DNA from: Alistipes sp.
GTDB taxonomy: Bacteria; Bacteroidota; Bacteroidia; Bacteroidales; Rikenellaceae
Reading direction: 5' to 3'
DNA length: 64,000 nt
Assembly: GCA_017504265.1 (NCBI GenBank)
Contig: JAFVRN010000020.1
Span: 39,079 to 103,078, forward strand
The notes beneath the pieces were generated by a model, which ran no database searches, had not been told where the DNA came from, and saw nothing but the letters and a program-made list of their open reading frames with translations. How positions within the stretch are numbered: the stretch's first letter is position 1; each line of letters begins with the position of its first letter. A program made the translations under genes and the position numbers. This document shows, piece after piece, positions 1 through 9,281 of this stretch.

Positions 1-354
1 CCGTGTACTCCGCCTAAGGACGAGGCTAAGTTCCTGACCAAGCTCTTTCAGGCGTTGCGCATAGAACTTAACGGCGAGATGGAGGCACTCAAAATGGCAC
101 TCGAACAGAGCATCAAGGTGCTTAACCCCGAGGGGCGGTTGGTGATTATGTCGTACCACTCGCTCGAAGACCGCATCGTGAAAAACTTTATGCGCAGCGG
201 CAATAGCGATGGCAAGATAGAGAAGGACTTCTACGGCCGTAGCACCACACCTCTGAAGGTGATAAGCCGCAAGGCGATAGTACCCAGCGACCAAGAGATA
301 GAGCGCAATCCTCGCTCTCGCAGCGCCAAGCTACGCATCGCCGAGATGCTGTAA
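1..354 (+). CDS. rsmH: 16S rRNA (cytosine1402-N4)-methyltransferase, C-terminal part
   Basis: The reading frame is open from the left edge of the window, so only the C-terminal ~117 residues are present. Visible family motifs are LFQALRIELNGE near the start and VIMSYHSLEDRIVK in the middle, followed by the basic C-terminal tail with NPRSRSAKLRIAE typical of RsmH (MraW). The enzyme uses S-adenosylmethionine to methylate N4 of C1402 in the 30S P-site. It stands first in the cluster here, 78 nt before the ftsL-like gene, as in other dcw clusters. An internal TTG at 55 is not the start; the gene begins upstream of the window. Confidence 0.95.
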   Translation, partial: PCTPPKDEAKFLTKLFQALRIELNGEMEALKMALEQSIKVLNPEGRLVIMSYHSLEDRIVKNFMRSGNSDGKIEKDFYGRSTTPLKVISRKAIVPSDQEIERNPRSRSAKLRIAEML

Positions 355-432
355 CCGATGGTGGCGACATAGCGACGATTAACACCCGTAACGGCAGCAG
401 ACGACAAAGAAAAAGCAAAAGGAAAAGAGAGA

Positions 433-990
433 ATGCAAAAGGAAAAGAGATATTATCCCGACGAAGAGGAGCGTAGCGGCAGAGATATCATCATCGATAT
501 AGACAGCGAGATTGACGACGAGGCCCAGCGACGCGCCCAGCGTATACGCCGTGAGGTGGTACGCATAGATAACCCTGCACCCGTAGAGGAGGAGGATTTC
601 GACGAGGACGAGGAGATATTGGAGGCAGAGGAGGAGCCGGAAAACGAGGCGACCAACGAGGCGACAAGCATCAAGAAGCGCAGCAAGAGCCTATGGCAAC
701 ATATCACCACCGGCTCGTTCTTCACCGACGGCGCAAAAAACCACTACCGCTATCTCATCGCCATAGCCCTAATGTACTTCCTGAGTATATTTCTCAGCTT
801 CATATCGCTGAATGCCGACCGCGAGTACCGCAAGAGGGAGAAGTATGCTACCGTACTTACCGAGAGGGCGGTACTAAAAGAGGAGGAGCGTTTCTCGCTA
901 TCATCCAAAAATGCGATAAAGCAGCGGCTCAAAGAGTATGGGATTGAACTTATCGACCTATCTAAGGATAGCCGACTTATAGAGGAGTAG
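433..990 (+). CDS. FtsL-like cell division membrane protein
   Basis: A 185-residue bitopic protein: a long, very acidic cytoplasmic N-terminus (about residues 1-95, rich in Glu and Asp), one membrane segment around residues 105-125 (YLIAIALMYFLSIFLSFISL) and a short extracytoplasmic part with heptad-like character. FtsL evolves fast, so the call rests on topology and on position between rsmH and the class B PBP, where Bacteroidota carry an FtsL-like gene. FtsL normally forms a periplasmic coiled coil with FtsB/FtsQ and activates the FtsW-FtsI synthase. The acidic N-terminus is longer than in Proteobacteria. Two nucleotides separate it from ftsI, so translation is probably coupled. Confidence 0.8.
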   Translation: MQKEKRYYPDEEERSGRDIIIDIDSEIDDEAQRRAQRIRREVVRIDNPAPVEEEDFDEDEEILEAEEEPENEATNEATSIKKRSKSLWQHITTGSFFTDGAKNHYRYLIAIALMYFLSIFLSFISLNADREYRKREKYATVLTERAVLKEEERFSLSSKNAIKQRLKEYGIELIDLSKDSRLIEE

Positions 991-992
991 CT

Positions 993-3311
993 ATGAAAAG
1001 AGAGAAGAATACGACATCGACAAATAGAGGTGGCATAAGCGACACGAAGCGTGACATAATATCACGCATCAAGTTGCTGTATACCATCTTCATCCTCATC
1101 GGCATAGTCATCGCCGCGCGTCTGGTGTGGGTACAGGTGGTAAGCCCCTCGGTGCGCCACAACGCCAAGGTTCTGAACAACGGCATCCTCCGCAAAACCT
1201 CTATTCCGGCACATCGCGGGTCGATACTAACACGCGAGGGTGAGCCTCTTGCTCTGTCGAGTTTCAGGTATCACGCTGCCGTAGACTTTGCCTCGGAGGC
1301 CTTACAGGAGAGCGACAAGGAGACACTTGACCGCAATATCGACTCGCTCTCACGTATGCTTGCGTGGCACTTCTCGCCATCGGATGCCGAGCGTTACGGC
1401 TACGAGCATATAACGGCGAAGGAGTACAGCGATATGTTTCACAAACTAACTAACGCCGGCAAGGAGCGTTCGCGTCACATCTTTCCACGTGCCGTAACCC
1501 TCGACGAGTGGAATATGATGCGTCGCAACTTTCCTATTCTCAACGACAATATGGGTATCGTCTGCGGCGCGGACCGCACCGATGAGCGTCTATATCCCTC
1601 GGGCGACCTTGCGCATCAGCTTATAGGCAACCTTCCGGATAGCACCAAGGCCGACACCACGCGCTATGGCTCGGGTATAGAGCGCAGCTACAACAACTCG
1701 CTGCAAGGCATCGACGGCATAGCCATAGAGCAACGTGTGGCGCACGGCTTTTGGACCCGCACCGACGACAAACGTAACACCATGCCACAGGATGGCTGCA
1801 ATGTGATAACGACGATAGACGGAGGGCTGCAAAAGATAGCTACGGAGCGTCTGCGTGATGCACTCGAATCCGAGGAGGCATCGTTTGGTGTGGCGATGGT
1901 AATGGAGGTGGCAACGGGAAATATTCTCTGTATGGTAAACCTCAGCTCGGGACGTGAGCGAGGTACGAACTACAACGAGGAGGTCTTCAACCACGCTTTC
2001 GGCACGGCCATGTGTCCGGGTTCTACCTTTAAGTTAGCCTCGGCAATGGCACTACTCGAAATCGGAGGATGCGACGTAAACACCATTGTCAATATTCCGG
2101 CATCGACGGTTAAGGTGGGCGACAAAGTTGTTGTAGACTCTCACCGCATATGCGACGACAACAACAAGCCGATGGACAGTGTCACGATGAAGGATGGCTT
2201 TGCTCACTCCTCGAACATCTACTTTGCACAAGCCGTACATGACCGCTTCATAAAGGAGCCCGAGCGATATACACAATTCCTCGAAGGCCTGCTCTTCAAC
2301 GGCTGTGTAGGCTTGCAGGAGTATGGCGAGAAGCCTGCAAAGCTGCCGCATCCGGGCACCCCCGAGTGGAAACGTAATGGCAGCAACGCTCTGGTGCTGC
2401 CACAGCTCGCCTACGGATATATCTTGGAGCTACCGCCGATACATACACTCACCTTCTTCAACGGTGTGGCCAACGGAGGTTGTATGGTAGCCCCACGACT
2501 TGTAGACCGCATAGAGCGTGATGGCGATGTTGTGGAGAGAATGCCGGTAGTGACGCTACGCGAGAAGATGTGTTCGTCGAAGACCATCGAGGGGCTTAAA
2601 GAGTGTCTGTTGGCAGCCTCGGCAGACAACCGTACGGCATACAAATTCCGTGGCCTACCCTTCGAATTCGGATGTAAGACAGGTACTGCTCAGGTGTGGG
2701 GTTCGTTCATCTCGGAGGCTATCAAAGATAAGGAGAGTATGAGTAACGGCATGCGTCCCAAGGAGGATAACTACTATTTGGGATCGGTGGTGACGATGTT
2801 CCCTATACAGCAACCCAAATATACGGTCATGGTGTGTGTCGCCAAGCAGCAGACATCGACACACCCCACCTACTTCGGCATCAGCCTGTCGGGAGGCACG
2901 GCACGTACCATTATGGAGTATATCTATGCCAACGACCCCACGTTGCACGCCACGATAGAGAGTCCCGACACCCCCTATGAGGCACGCAGCATCAAGGGCG
3001 GAAGCAGCGATATGGTGCAGCTTAGCGCAAAGCATAACGCAGCATCTGCGAGCTACGACGAGGCGAAAGGCGAGTGGAGCAAAGCCTCGGTAGACGAGAT
3101 GGGTGCGGCCACACTCACGACCATTGCTATCGAAGATGGCTTGGTACCCAACGTGGTGGGCATGGGACTATCCGATGCTCTCTACGTTTTGGAGAGTGCC
3201 GGACTGCGTGTTACGCATAGCGGCAACGGCCGTGTTACAGGCCAGAGCCTGCGTGTGGGAACAGCAATAAAGAGCAAGGGACGAACCATACATCTGACAC
3301 TTGAACGTTAG
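993..3311 (+). CDS. ftsI: Class B penicillin-binding protein (FtsI/PBP3-type) with C-terminal PASTA domain
   Basis: Septal peptidoglycan transpeptidase of 772 residues. One N-terminal membrane anchor lies at about residues 28-50, followed by the PBP dimerisation domain and the transpeptidase domain with all three active-site motifs: S344-T-F-K347, S406-S-N408 and K562-T-G564. Residues of about 712-770 (VPNVVGMGLSDALYVLESAGL and following) form one PASTA domain. This is the Spo VD/FtsI architecture common in Bacteroidota, whereas E. coli FtsI has no PASTA. It lies in the dcw cluster between the ftsL-like gene and murE and should work with FtsW at the division septum. Confidence 0.95.
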   Translation: MKREKNTTSTNRGGISDTKRDIISRIKLLYTIFILIGIVIAARLVWVQVVSPSVRHNAKVLNNGILRKTSIPAHRGSILTREGEPLALSSFRYHAAVDFASEALQESDKETLDRNIDSLSRMLAWHFSPSDAERYGYEHITAKEYSDMFHKLTNAGKERSRHIFPRAVTLDEWNMMRRNFPILNDNMGIVCGADRTDERLYPSGDLAHQLIGNLPDSTKADTTRYGSGIERSYNNSLQGIDGIAIEQRVAHGFWTRTDDKRNTMPQDGCNVITTIDGGLQKIATERLRDALESEEASFGVAMVMEVATGNILCMVNLSSGRERGTNYNEEVFNHAFGTAMCPGSTFKLASAMALLEIGGCDVNTIVNIPASTVKVGDKVVVDSHRICDDNNKPMDSVTMKDGFAHSSNIYFAQAVHDRFIKEPERYTQFLEGLLFNGCVGLQEYGEKPAKLPHPGTPEWKRNGSNALVLPQLAYGYILELPPIHTLTFFNGVANGGCMVAPRLVDRIERDGDVVERMPVVTLREKMCSSKTIEGLKECLLAASADNRTAYKFRGLPFEFGCKTGTAQVWGSFISEAIKDKESMSNGMRPKEDNYYLGSVVTMFPIQQPKYTVMVCVAKQQTSTHPTYFGISLSGGTARTIMEYIYANDPTLHATIESPDTPYEARSIKGGSSDMVQLSAKHNAASASYDEAKGEWSKASVDEMGAATLTTIAIEDGLVPNVVGMGLSDALYVLESAGLRVTHSGNGRVTGQSLRVGTAIKSKGRTIHLTLER

Positions 3312-3338
3312 AACCAAACATGGATATTTTGAACGACC

Positions 3339-4808
3339 ATGAAAAAACTGAGAGATATAATAGCCGAGATTTCGGCAATAGAGATACGAGGAGAGCATAA
3401 TCCCGACATTATGGCCTTGGAGTATGACTCACGCCGTGTCGAGAGGAGCGGATGCTTCTTTGCCGTGGTGGGCAGCAATAGCGACGGCCACGACTATATA
3501 GATGCCGCCATAGAGCGTGGTGCTGTGGCCATAGTATGTCAAAGAGTACCCGAAAATATCTGCGATGAGGTGTGTTACATCGTAGTCGAAGATAGCAATA
3601 TGGCTATGGCCGATATGGCAGCATCGTTCTATGACCACCCCTCACGAGAGCTTCATCTTGTGGGTGTCACAGGCACCAACGGCAAGACTACGACAGCGAC
3701 ACTGCTATACGATATGTTCACCGCATTGGGCTACCGTGCAGGCCTTATATCGACGGTGGTATACCGCATAGCCGACAAGCGTATCGACTCGACACATACC
3801 ACACCCGATGCCATACGTCTCAACGCCATGATGCGACGTATGGTGGACGAGGGCTGCGACTACTGCTTTATGGAGGTGTCGTCGCACGCTGCCGCACAAT
3901 ATCGCATACGTGGTCTGCACTTCGAGGGGGCACTCTTTACCAACCTCACACACGACCACCTCGACTATCACGGCACATACAAGGAGTATATACGAGCCAA
4001 GAAGTCGTTCTTCGATATGCTCTCGCCCGAGGCATGGGCCGTGGTCAATATCGATGACCGCAATGGCGAGGTGATGGTGCAGAACTGCCGTGCCCGCGTG
4101 CTACGACTATCGCTACGCTCTATGGCCGACTACCGTACCAAGCTTGTGGAGATGTCGCCCGATGGCATGCAACTGCTTATCGATGGGCAGGAGACGTGGG
4201 TGAAATTTACGGGTCGCTTCAATGCCTACAACCTGACGACGGTATATGCCGCCGCCACATTGTTGGGCGTGGAGCGCATCGAGGCACTCACCACACTCTC
4301 GACGCTGACCCCCGTCAGCGGACGTTTCGAGAGTATCGCTGCCGATGACCGTACGATAGCCATCGTCGATTATGCACATACGCCCGATGCTCTGCAAAAC
4401 GTTCTCGAAACCATCGAGGAGATACGCCGTAGCGACCAGCATCTGATAGTGGTATGCGGCTGTGGCGGTGATCGTGATCGCACCAAGCGTCCCGAGATGG
4501 CGGCAATAGCCGTACGCTATGCCACGACAACCATCTTCACCTCGGATAATCCACGCACGGAGTCACCCGAGGCTATCCTCGACGATATGGTTGCAGGTGT
4601 TGGCGATGCATCTAACTACCTGCGTATAACAGACCGAGGCGAAGCTATACGCACCGCAGCGATGCTGGCCAAGGCCGGCGATATAATCCTCATTGCCGGA
4701 AAGGGTCATGAAGACTACCAAATAATAGGCCACCAAAAGCACCACTTCGACGACCGTGAGAAGATACGCGAGGCCTTTGCCTCGACACACAACAACACAA
4801 AGAACTAA
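3339..4808 (+). CDS. murE: UDP-N-acetylmuramoyl-L-alanyl-D-glutamate--2,6-diaminopimelate ligase
   Basis: Cytoplasmic Mur ligase of 489 residues, usual length for the family. It has the ATP-binding motif GTNGKTT (Lys116), the central Mur ligase domain and the C-terminal domain with D403-N-P-R406. DNPR in this position is the accepted signature for meso-diaminopimelate rather than lysine as the added amino acid, so the peptidoglycan stem peptide should contain meso-DAP. That agrees with a dapA gene elsewhere in the window (54612-55499). It sits between ftsI and mraY in the dcw cluster. Confidence 0.97.
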   Translation: MKKLRDIIAEISAIEIRGEHNPDIMALEYDSRRVERSGCFFAVVGSNSDGHDYIDAAIERGAVAIVCQRVPENICDEVCYIVVEDSNMAMADMAASFYDHPSRELHLVGVTGTNGKTTTATLLYDMFTALGYRAGLISTVVYRIADKRIDSTHTTPDAIRLNAMMRRMVDEGCDYCFMEVSSHAAAQYRIRGLHFEGALFTNLTHDHLDYHGTYKEYIRAKKSFFDMLSPEAWAVVNIDDRNGEVMVQNCRARVLRLSLRSMADYRTKLVEMSPDGMQLLIDGQETWVKFTGRFNAYNLTTVYAAATLLGVERIEALTTLSTLTPVSGRFESIAADDRTIAIVDYAHTPDALQNVLETIEEIRRSDQHLIVVCGCGGDRDRTKRPEMAAIAVRYATTTIFTSDNPRTESPEAILDDMVAGVGDASNYLRITDRGEAIRTAAMLAKAGDIILIAGKGHEDYQIIGHQKHHFDDREKIREAFASTHNNTKN

Positions 4809-4849
4809 ACACACAACAATAACACAGAACACTTTTAACCCATACAGAA

Positions 4850-6097
4850 ATGCTATATCGACTATTCGAATACCTCAACGAAAATACCGATCTGCCGGGA
4901 ATGCGTATTGGCGAATATATATCATTCCGCTCGGCAGCAGCCATAATACTCTCGTTGCTTATCACCATCTTCTTCGGCAAGCGTATCATACGCTTTCTGA
5001 AACGTCAGCAGATTGGCGAGGATATACGTGACCTCGGCTTGGAGGGACAGCTTCAAAAGAAGGGAACACCGACGATGGGTGGCATAATCATCCTGTTGGC
5101 CATCGTAGTCCCCGTACTCCTCTTCGGCGACCTTGGCAATGTCTACATACAGCTGATGCTCATATCGACACTATGGCTCGGCATAATCGGCGGCTTGGAT
5201 GACTACATCAAGGTCTTTCGCCATAAGAAGGAGGGACTTAAAGGTCGCTTCAAGGTCGTAGGACAGGTGGGCTTGGGTATCATCGTAGGTACAACCATGT
5301 GGCTGTCGGAGGATATTGTGATACACGAGAAGAGCTTCGAGACGAAACATTACAACATTACCGATGTGCAGACCGGCGAGATTGTGGACAGCTATGTCGA
5401 GCGACACGTGGTAAGCACCTCGGCCGAGAAGAGCAGCAAAACATCTATCCCATTCCTCAAAGATACGGAGCTGGACTACATGATGTTCACGGGTGGTAAT
5501 GACACCTTGGCCTGGCTGTTATATGTCGTAGTAGCCATATTCGTTATCACGGCGGTATCGAACGGTGCTAACCTCACGGATGGCATCGACGGACTGCTCA
5601 CGGGGGTATCGGTGCCCATAGTGCTGGTACTCGGTATTTTGGCATACCTATCGGGACATATAATCTACTCGGACTACCTGAACATAATGTATATCCCCGA
5701 TAGTGGCGAACTTGTCATCTTCGCTGCTGCCTTTGCCGGAGCCTTGGTAGGCTTCTTATGGTACAACTCCTTCCCTGCACAGATATTCATGGGCGACACC
5801 GGCTCGCTCACGATAGGAGGTCTGATTGCCGTATTTGCACTGTGCATACGCAAGGAGCTACTCCTACCACTACTCTGCGGCATATTCCTGGTGGAGTCAC
5901 TATCGGTGATGTTGCAGGTGGGATACTTCAAATATACCAAGAAGAAGTATGGCGAGGGACGTCGCATCTTCCTGATGTCGCCCATACACCACCACTATCA
6001 GAAGAAGGGCATCTTCGAAACAAAGATTATGATGCGTTTCTTCATCGTATCGTTGCTACTATCGGCACTGACACTCGTAACATTGAAGATGCAGTAG
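4850..6097 (+). CDS. mraY: Phospho-N-acetylmuramoyl-pentapeptide transferase
   Basis: Multi-pass membrane enzyme (415 residues, about ten membrane segments) that transfers phospho-MurNAc-pentapeptide to undecaprenyl phosphate, forming lipid I. Characteristic motifs are [14 protein letters not shown], the NLTDGIDGL aspartate cluster and the C-terminal [10 protein letters not shown] with three histidines. It is longer than the ~360 residues of E. coli MraY because of a hydrophilic insertion at about residues 155-215, which I believe is usual in Bacteroidota. It follows murE and precedes murD, the standard dcw order. Confidence 0.97.
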   Translation: MLYRLFEYLNENTDLPGMRIGEYISFRSAAAIILSLLITIFFGKRIIRFLKRQQIGEDIRDLGLEGQLQKKGTPTMGGIIILLAIVVPVLLFGDLGNVYIQLMLISTLWLGIIGGLDDYIKVFRHKKEGLKGRFKVVGQVGLGIIVGTTMWLSEDIVIHEKSFETKHYNITDVQTGEIVDSYVERHVVSTSAEKSSKTSIPFLKDTELDYMMFTGGNDTLAWLLYVVVAIFVITAVSNGANLTDGIDGLLTGVSVPIVLVLGILAYLSGHIIYSDYLNIMYIPDSGELVIFAAAFAGALVGFLWYNSFPAQIFMGDTGSLTIGGLIAVFALCIRKELLLPLLCGIFLVESLSVMLQVGYFKYTKKKYGEGRRIFLMSPIHHHYQKKGIFETKIMMRFFIVSLLLSALTLVTLKMQ

Positions 6098-6148
6098 CAA
6101 CACCTCGAAAATCGACAGCTATTAACCGACAAAAATGAATTGTAAGAT

Positions 6149-7522
6149 ATGAAACGTAAGATAGTAGTTTTGGGTGGCGGCATATCGGGCTACGGCTCGG
6201 CTATACTTGCCAAGAAGAAGGGCTTCGACACCTTCCTATCGGATATGGGAGATATAGCTCCCATGTTCCGTGAGCGTCTCGAGGAGTGGGGCGTGGAGTA
6301 TGAGCAGGGAGGACATAGCGAGGAGCGCATCCTCGCTGCCAACGAGGTTATCAAGTCGCCCGGCATCCCCGAGAGTGCCCCCATTGTGCAGAAGCTGCGC
6401 GCAAAAGGCATACCCATTATCTCGGAGATAGAGTTTGCCGGACGATATAAGGGTGTGGCAAAGACGATATGTATAACCGGCTCGAACGGTAAGACTACTA
6501 CCACGTCGCTTATCTACAAGATTATGAAGGATGCGGGACGTGCCGTAGCTCTTGGCGGCAACATCGGTGAGAGCTTCGCCTACTCGGTGGCTACGAGTAA
6601 GTACTTCTGGTATGTATTGGAGCTTAGCTCGTTCCAGCTCGATGGTATGTATAAGTTCAAGGCCGACATCGGCGTACTGACCAACATCACCCCCGACCAC
6701 CTCGACCGCTACGACTATAAGTTGGAGAACTATGCACGTTCGAAGATGCGCATCACTCAGAACCAGAACTCTGCCGATGCCTTCATCTACTCTGCCGATG
6801 ACCCTACGACACAGCAGATGCTCGACACCATGGACTCGACACTGCGTGCCCGACAGCTACCCTTTGCCATAAATACGGCTATCGCCTCGGGCGATGGCGA
6901 TGCCATCCTCGAAGGCCACAGCTTCACGGCGACAGTGGGCAAGAAGTCGGTTACGATTGATACCCGCAAGATGCAGATCGAGGGTATGCACAACATCTAC
7001 AACGCTATGGCAGCCGCACTTGCGACCCTTGCAGCGGGCGTAGACCCCAAGAGTATCAAGCGTTCAATATACTCGTTCTCGCCTGTGGAGCACCGCTTAG
7101 AGCCGGCAGGCGAACACGACAATATAGCGTGGATAAACGACTCGAAGGCAACAAACGTAGACTCGGTATGGTATGCACTCGAAAGTATGAAGCGACCAAC
7201 GGTCTGGATTGCAGGAGGCACAGACAAGGGCAACGACTATACACCGCTCAAGGAGTTCGCGCGACACAAGGTAAAGGCCTTGGTGTGTATGGGCGTGGAT
7301 AACAGCAAGCTGCTCAGAGAGTTTGACGGCATAATTCCCATCATACGTGACTGCAAGTCGCTCGACGAGGCTATGCGTGCCGCACGAGATATTGCCGAGA
7401 GTGGCGACACCGTACTTCTATCGCCTGCGTGCGCCAGCTTCGACCTCTTCCGCAACTACGAAGAGCGCGGCAGGCTGTTCAAGGCGTGGGTAGCGGAGAA
7501 TATTCTTAACCAGAAGGAGTAG
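6149..7522 (+). CDS. murD: UDP-N-acetylmuramoylalanine--D-glutamate ligase
   Basis: Cytoplasmic Mur ligase of 457 residues adding D-glutamate to UDP-MurNAc-L-Ala. It shows a Rossmann-like N-terminus (VVLGGGISGYGSA), the ATP-binding motif GSNGKTTTT (Lys115), NITPDHLDRY in the central domain and NDSKATNVDS leading into the C-terminal domain. It is complete and of normal length. It lies 51 nt after mraY and 5 nt before ftsW, consistent with one transcript. Confidence 0.97.
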   Translation: MKRKIVVLGGGISGYGSAILAKKKGFDTFLSDMGDIAPMFRERLEEWGVEYEQGGHSEERILAANEVIKSPGIPESAPIVQKLRAKGIPIISEIEFAGRYKGVAKTICITGSNGKTTTTSLIYKIMKDAGRAVALGGNIGESFAYSVATSKYFWYVLELSSFQLDGMYKFKADIGVLTNITPDHLDRYDYKLENYARSKMRITQNQNSADAFIYSADDPTTQQMLDTMDSTLRARQLPFAINTAIASGDGDAILEGHSFTATVGKKSVTIDTRKMQIEGMHNIYNAMAAALATLAAGVDPKSIKRSIYSFSPVEHRLEPAGEHDNIAWINDSKATNVDSVWYALESMKRPTVWIAGGTDKGNDYTPLKEFARHKVKALVCMGVDNSKLLREFDGIIPIIRDCKSLDEAMRAARDIAESGDTVLLSPACASFDLFRNYEERGRLFKAWVAENILNQKE

Positions 7523-7527
7523 ATACG

Positions 7528-8787
7528 ATGATTAAACAGAACAGAGCGAACGATAGTGGTAATGCCGAAGGTATAATCTCACGACGAGGCAATATCTTCG
7601 AGGGCGACCGTACACTGTGGATGATATACGCAGTGCTCATCGTCCTCTCCATACTTGTTGTATACTCCTCGACAGCGAAGATGGTATACGACATCAGCTC
7701 GAAAATGACATCGACGGATGCCCTGCGCAACCAGATAATGTTTGTCATAATGGCTGTACCGATGATATATGTGGTGCATAAGATGGATTACCATATTTTC
7801 CGTCGCCTCACACCACTATTATACTACCTCTTCATACTCCTTACGATTGCCGCATATGTGGTAGGCTCGACAACAAACGGAGCTGCCCGCTGGCTGCCCA
7901 TCGGCCCCTTCCAATTTCAACCCTCGGAGGGTCTTAAAATAATGACTATATTGATGCTCGCACGATGTATGGAGTCGCGTCAGGCAACCATAAACAAGAT
8001 TGCCCTGCTCCCCACTTCGTGGCATCTCACCGACCCCAAGCAGAAACGTATCTTGAAGGAGAACACCCTGCCTCTGCTCGGCCCCGTAGTGCTGTCGTGC
8101 ATCGTAATTCTTCCGGCACATACATCCTCGGCCGTAATCATCTTCCTAGCATCGGTAATCATGCTCTACATAGGACGTGTCAGCGTGCGTGAGCTTGTCA
8201 AGTTGGTGGTATTGATGTCGGCAGCAGGCATCATCGGTCTATCGCTACTATCGGCGGTGGGCATAGGTCGTGGCGATACGGCCGGAGGTCGTCTTGCCTC
8301 GTGGGTGGATGAGTGGACCACCGATGGCAAGTGTACCACCGTAAACCAGATGTCGGATACGCAGCGTGCAATGGTCGCCATACACAACGGAGGACTCTTT
8401 GGCGAGGGTGCAGGACATAGCACCTCGCGTGTAGTGGTCATACACCCCGAGAGCGACTACGCTTATGCCTTCTTCGTATCGGAGTACGGCATAGTCACGG
8501 CACTGATACTTATGCTGCTCTACCTATGGATATTCTTCCGCTCGATAGAGATATGCCGCCGATGCAGCAGTCCATTTCCTACGCTGATGACCGCAGGCCT
8601 CGGACTGCTGATAACCATACAGGCACTGCTACACATCTTGGTGCAGGTAAACTTCATACCCGAAACAGGACAGACACTACCCCTTATATCGCGTGGTGGC
8701 ACATCGCTGCTATTTACGAGTATCGCCATCGGTATGATTCTAAGTGTCAGCCGCACCAACGAGTATAACCCCAAAAAGAGAGAGTAG
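7528..8787 (+). CDS. ftsW: Lipid II polymerase FtsW (SEDS family)
   Basis: Polytopic SEDS glycosyltransferase of 419 residues that polymerises lipid II at the septum together with the class B PBP encoded upstream. Family features are the tracts TNGAARWLPIGPFQFQPSE and the C-terminal TGQTLPLISRGGTS, with about ten membrane segments. In a typical Bacteroidales dcw cluster murG, murC, ftsQ, ftsA and ftsZ follow ftsW. None is found here; an S4-domain gene begins 3 nt after the stop. Confidence 0.96.
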   Translation: MIKQNRANDSGNAEGIISRRGNIFEGDRTLWMIYAVLIVLSILVVYSSTAKMVYDISSKMTSTDALRNQIMFVIMAVPMIYVVHKMDYHIFRRLTPLLYYLFILLTIAAYVVGSTTNGAARWLPIGPFQFQPSEGLKIMTILMLARCMESRQATINKIALLPTSWHLTDPKQKRILKENTLPLLGPVVLSCIVILPAHTSSAVIIFLASVIMLYIGRVSVRELVKLVVLMSAAGIIGLSLLSAVGIGRGDTAGGRLASWVDEWTTDGKCTTVNQMSDTQRAMVAIHNGGLFGEGAGHSTSRVVVIHPESDYAYAFFVSEYGIVTALILMLLYLWIFFRSIEICRRCSSPFPTLMTAGLGLLITIQALLHILVQVNFIPETGQTLPLISRGGTSLLFTSIAIGMILSVSRTNEYNPKKRE

Positions 8788-8790
8788 AGG

Positions 8791-9201
8791 ATGAGCGATA
8801 TACGATTGGATAAGTACCTGTGGGCTGTAAGAGTCTTCAAGACACGCAGCGATGCCGCCGATGCCATACGTCAAAACCGTGTTATGGTAAACGATGCCTA
8901 TGCCAAGCCCTCGCGTGAGGTCAAGATAGGCGACAGGATAAGTGTCATACGTGAGCGTGTGACATACAGCTACAAGGTTTTGGAGCTTGTGTCGAGCCGA
9001 CAACCGGCAAAGAATGTACCTACATATTGCCTCAACTGCACACCACAGGAGGAGCTCGACAAACTCAACGTGCCTCACGAGACAATATTTGTCTTCCGCG
9101 ACCGAGGTACGGGACGTCCCACGAAGAAGGAGCGACGCGATATAGATGCACTTATGGAGGGCTTCTACTTCGATGATGAGGATTACGACGACGAAGATTA
9201 A
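8791..9201 (+). CDS. RNA-binding S4 domain protein, Hsp15-like
   Basis: A 136-residue protein with an N-terminal S4 fold (IRLDKYLWAVRVFKTRSDAADAI, then VMVNDAYAKPSREVKIGD) and a very acidic C-terminus (DDEDYDDED). The layout matches the Hsp15/HslR family, whose E. coli member binds 50S subunits carrying stalled nascent chains. It starts 3 nt after ftsW and is probably cotranscribed with the dcw genes, which is not its usual company. The specific function in Bacteroidales is inferred from the family only. Confidence 0.85.
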   Translation: MSDIRLDKYLWAVRVFKTRSDAADAIRQNRVMVNDAYAKPSREVKIGDRISVIRERVTYSYKVLELVSSRQPAKNVPTYCLNCTPQEELDKLNVPHETIFVFRDRGTGRPTKKERRDIDALMEGFYFDDEDYDDED

Positions 9202-9281
9202 ACTAAACATAGAGTAAGGCTGTCGGCCTATACACGACCAGAATAATAGACAACGACAAATAACAATATAAAATAACGATT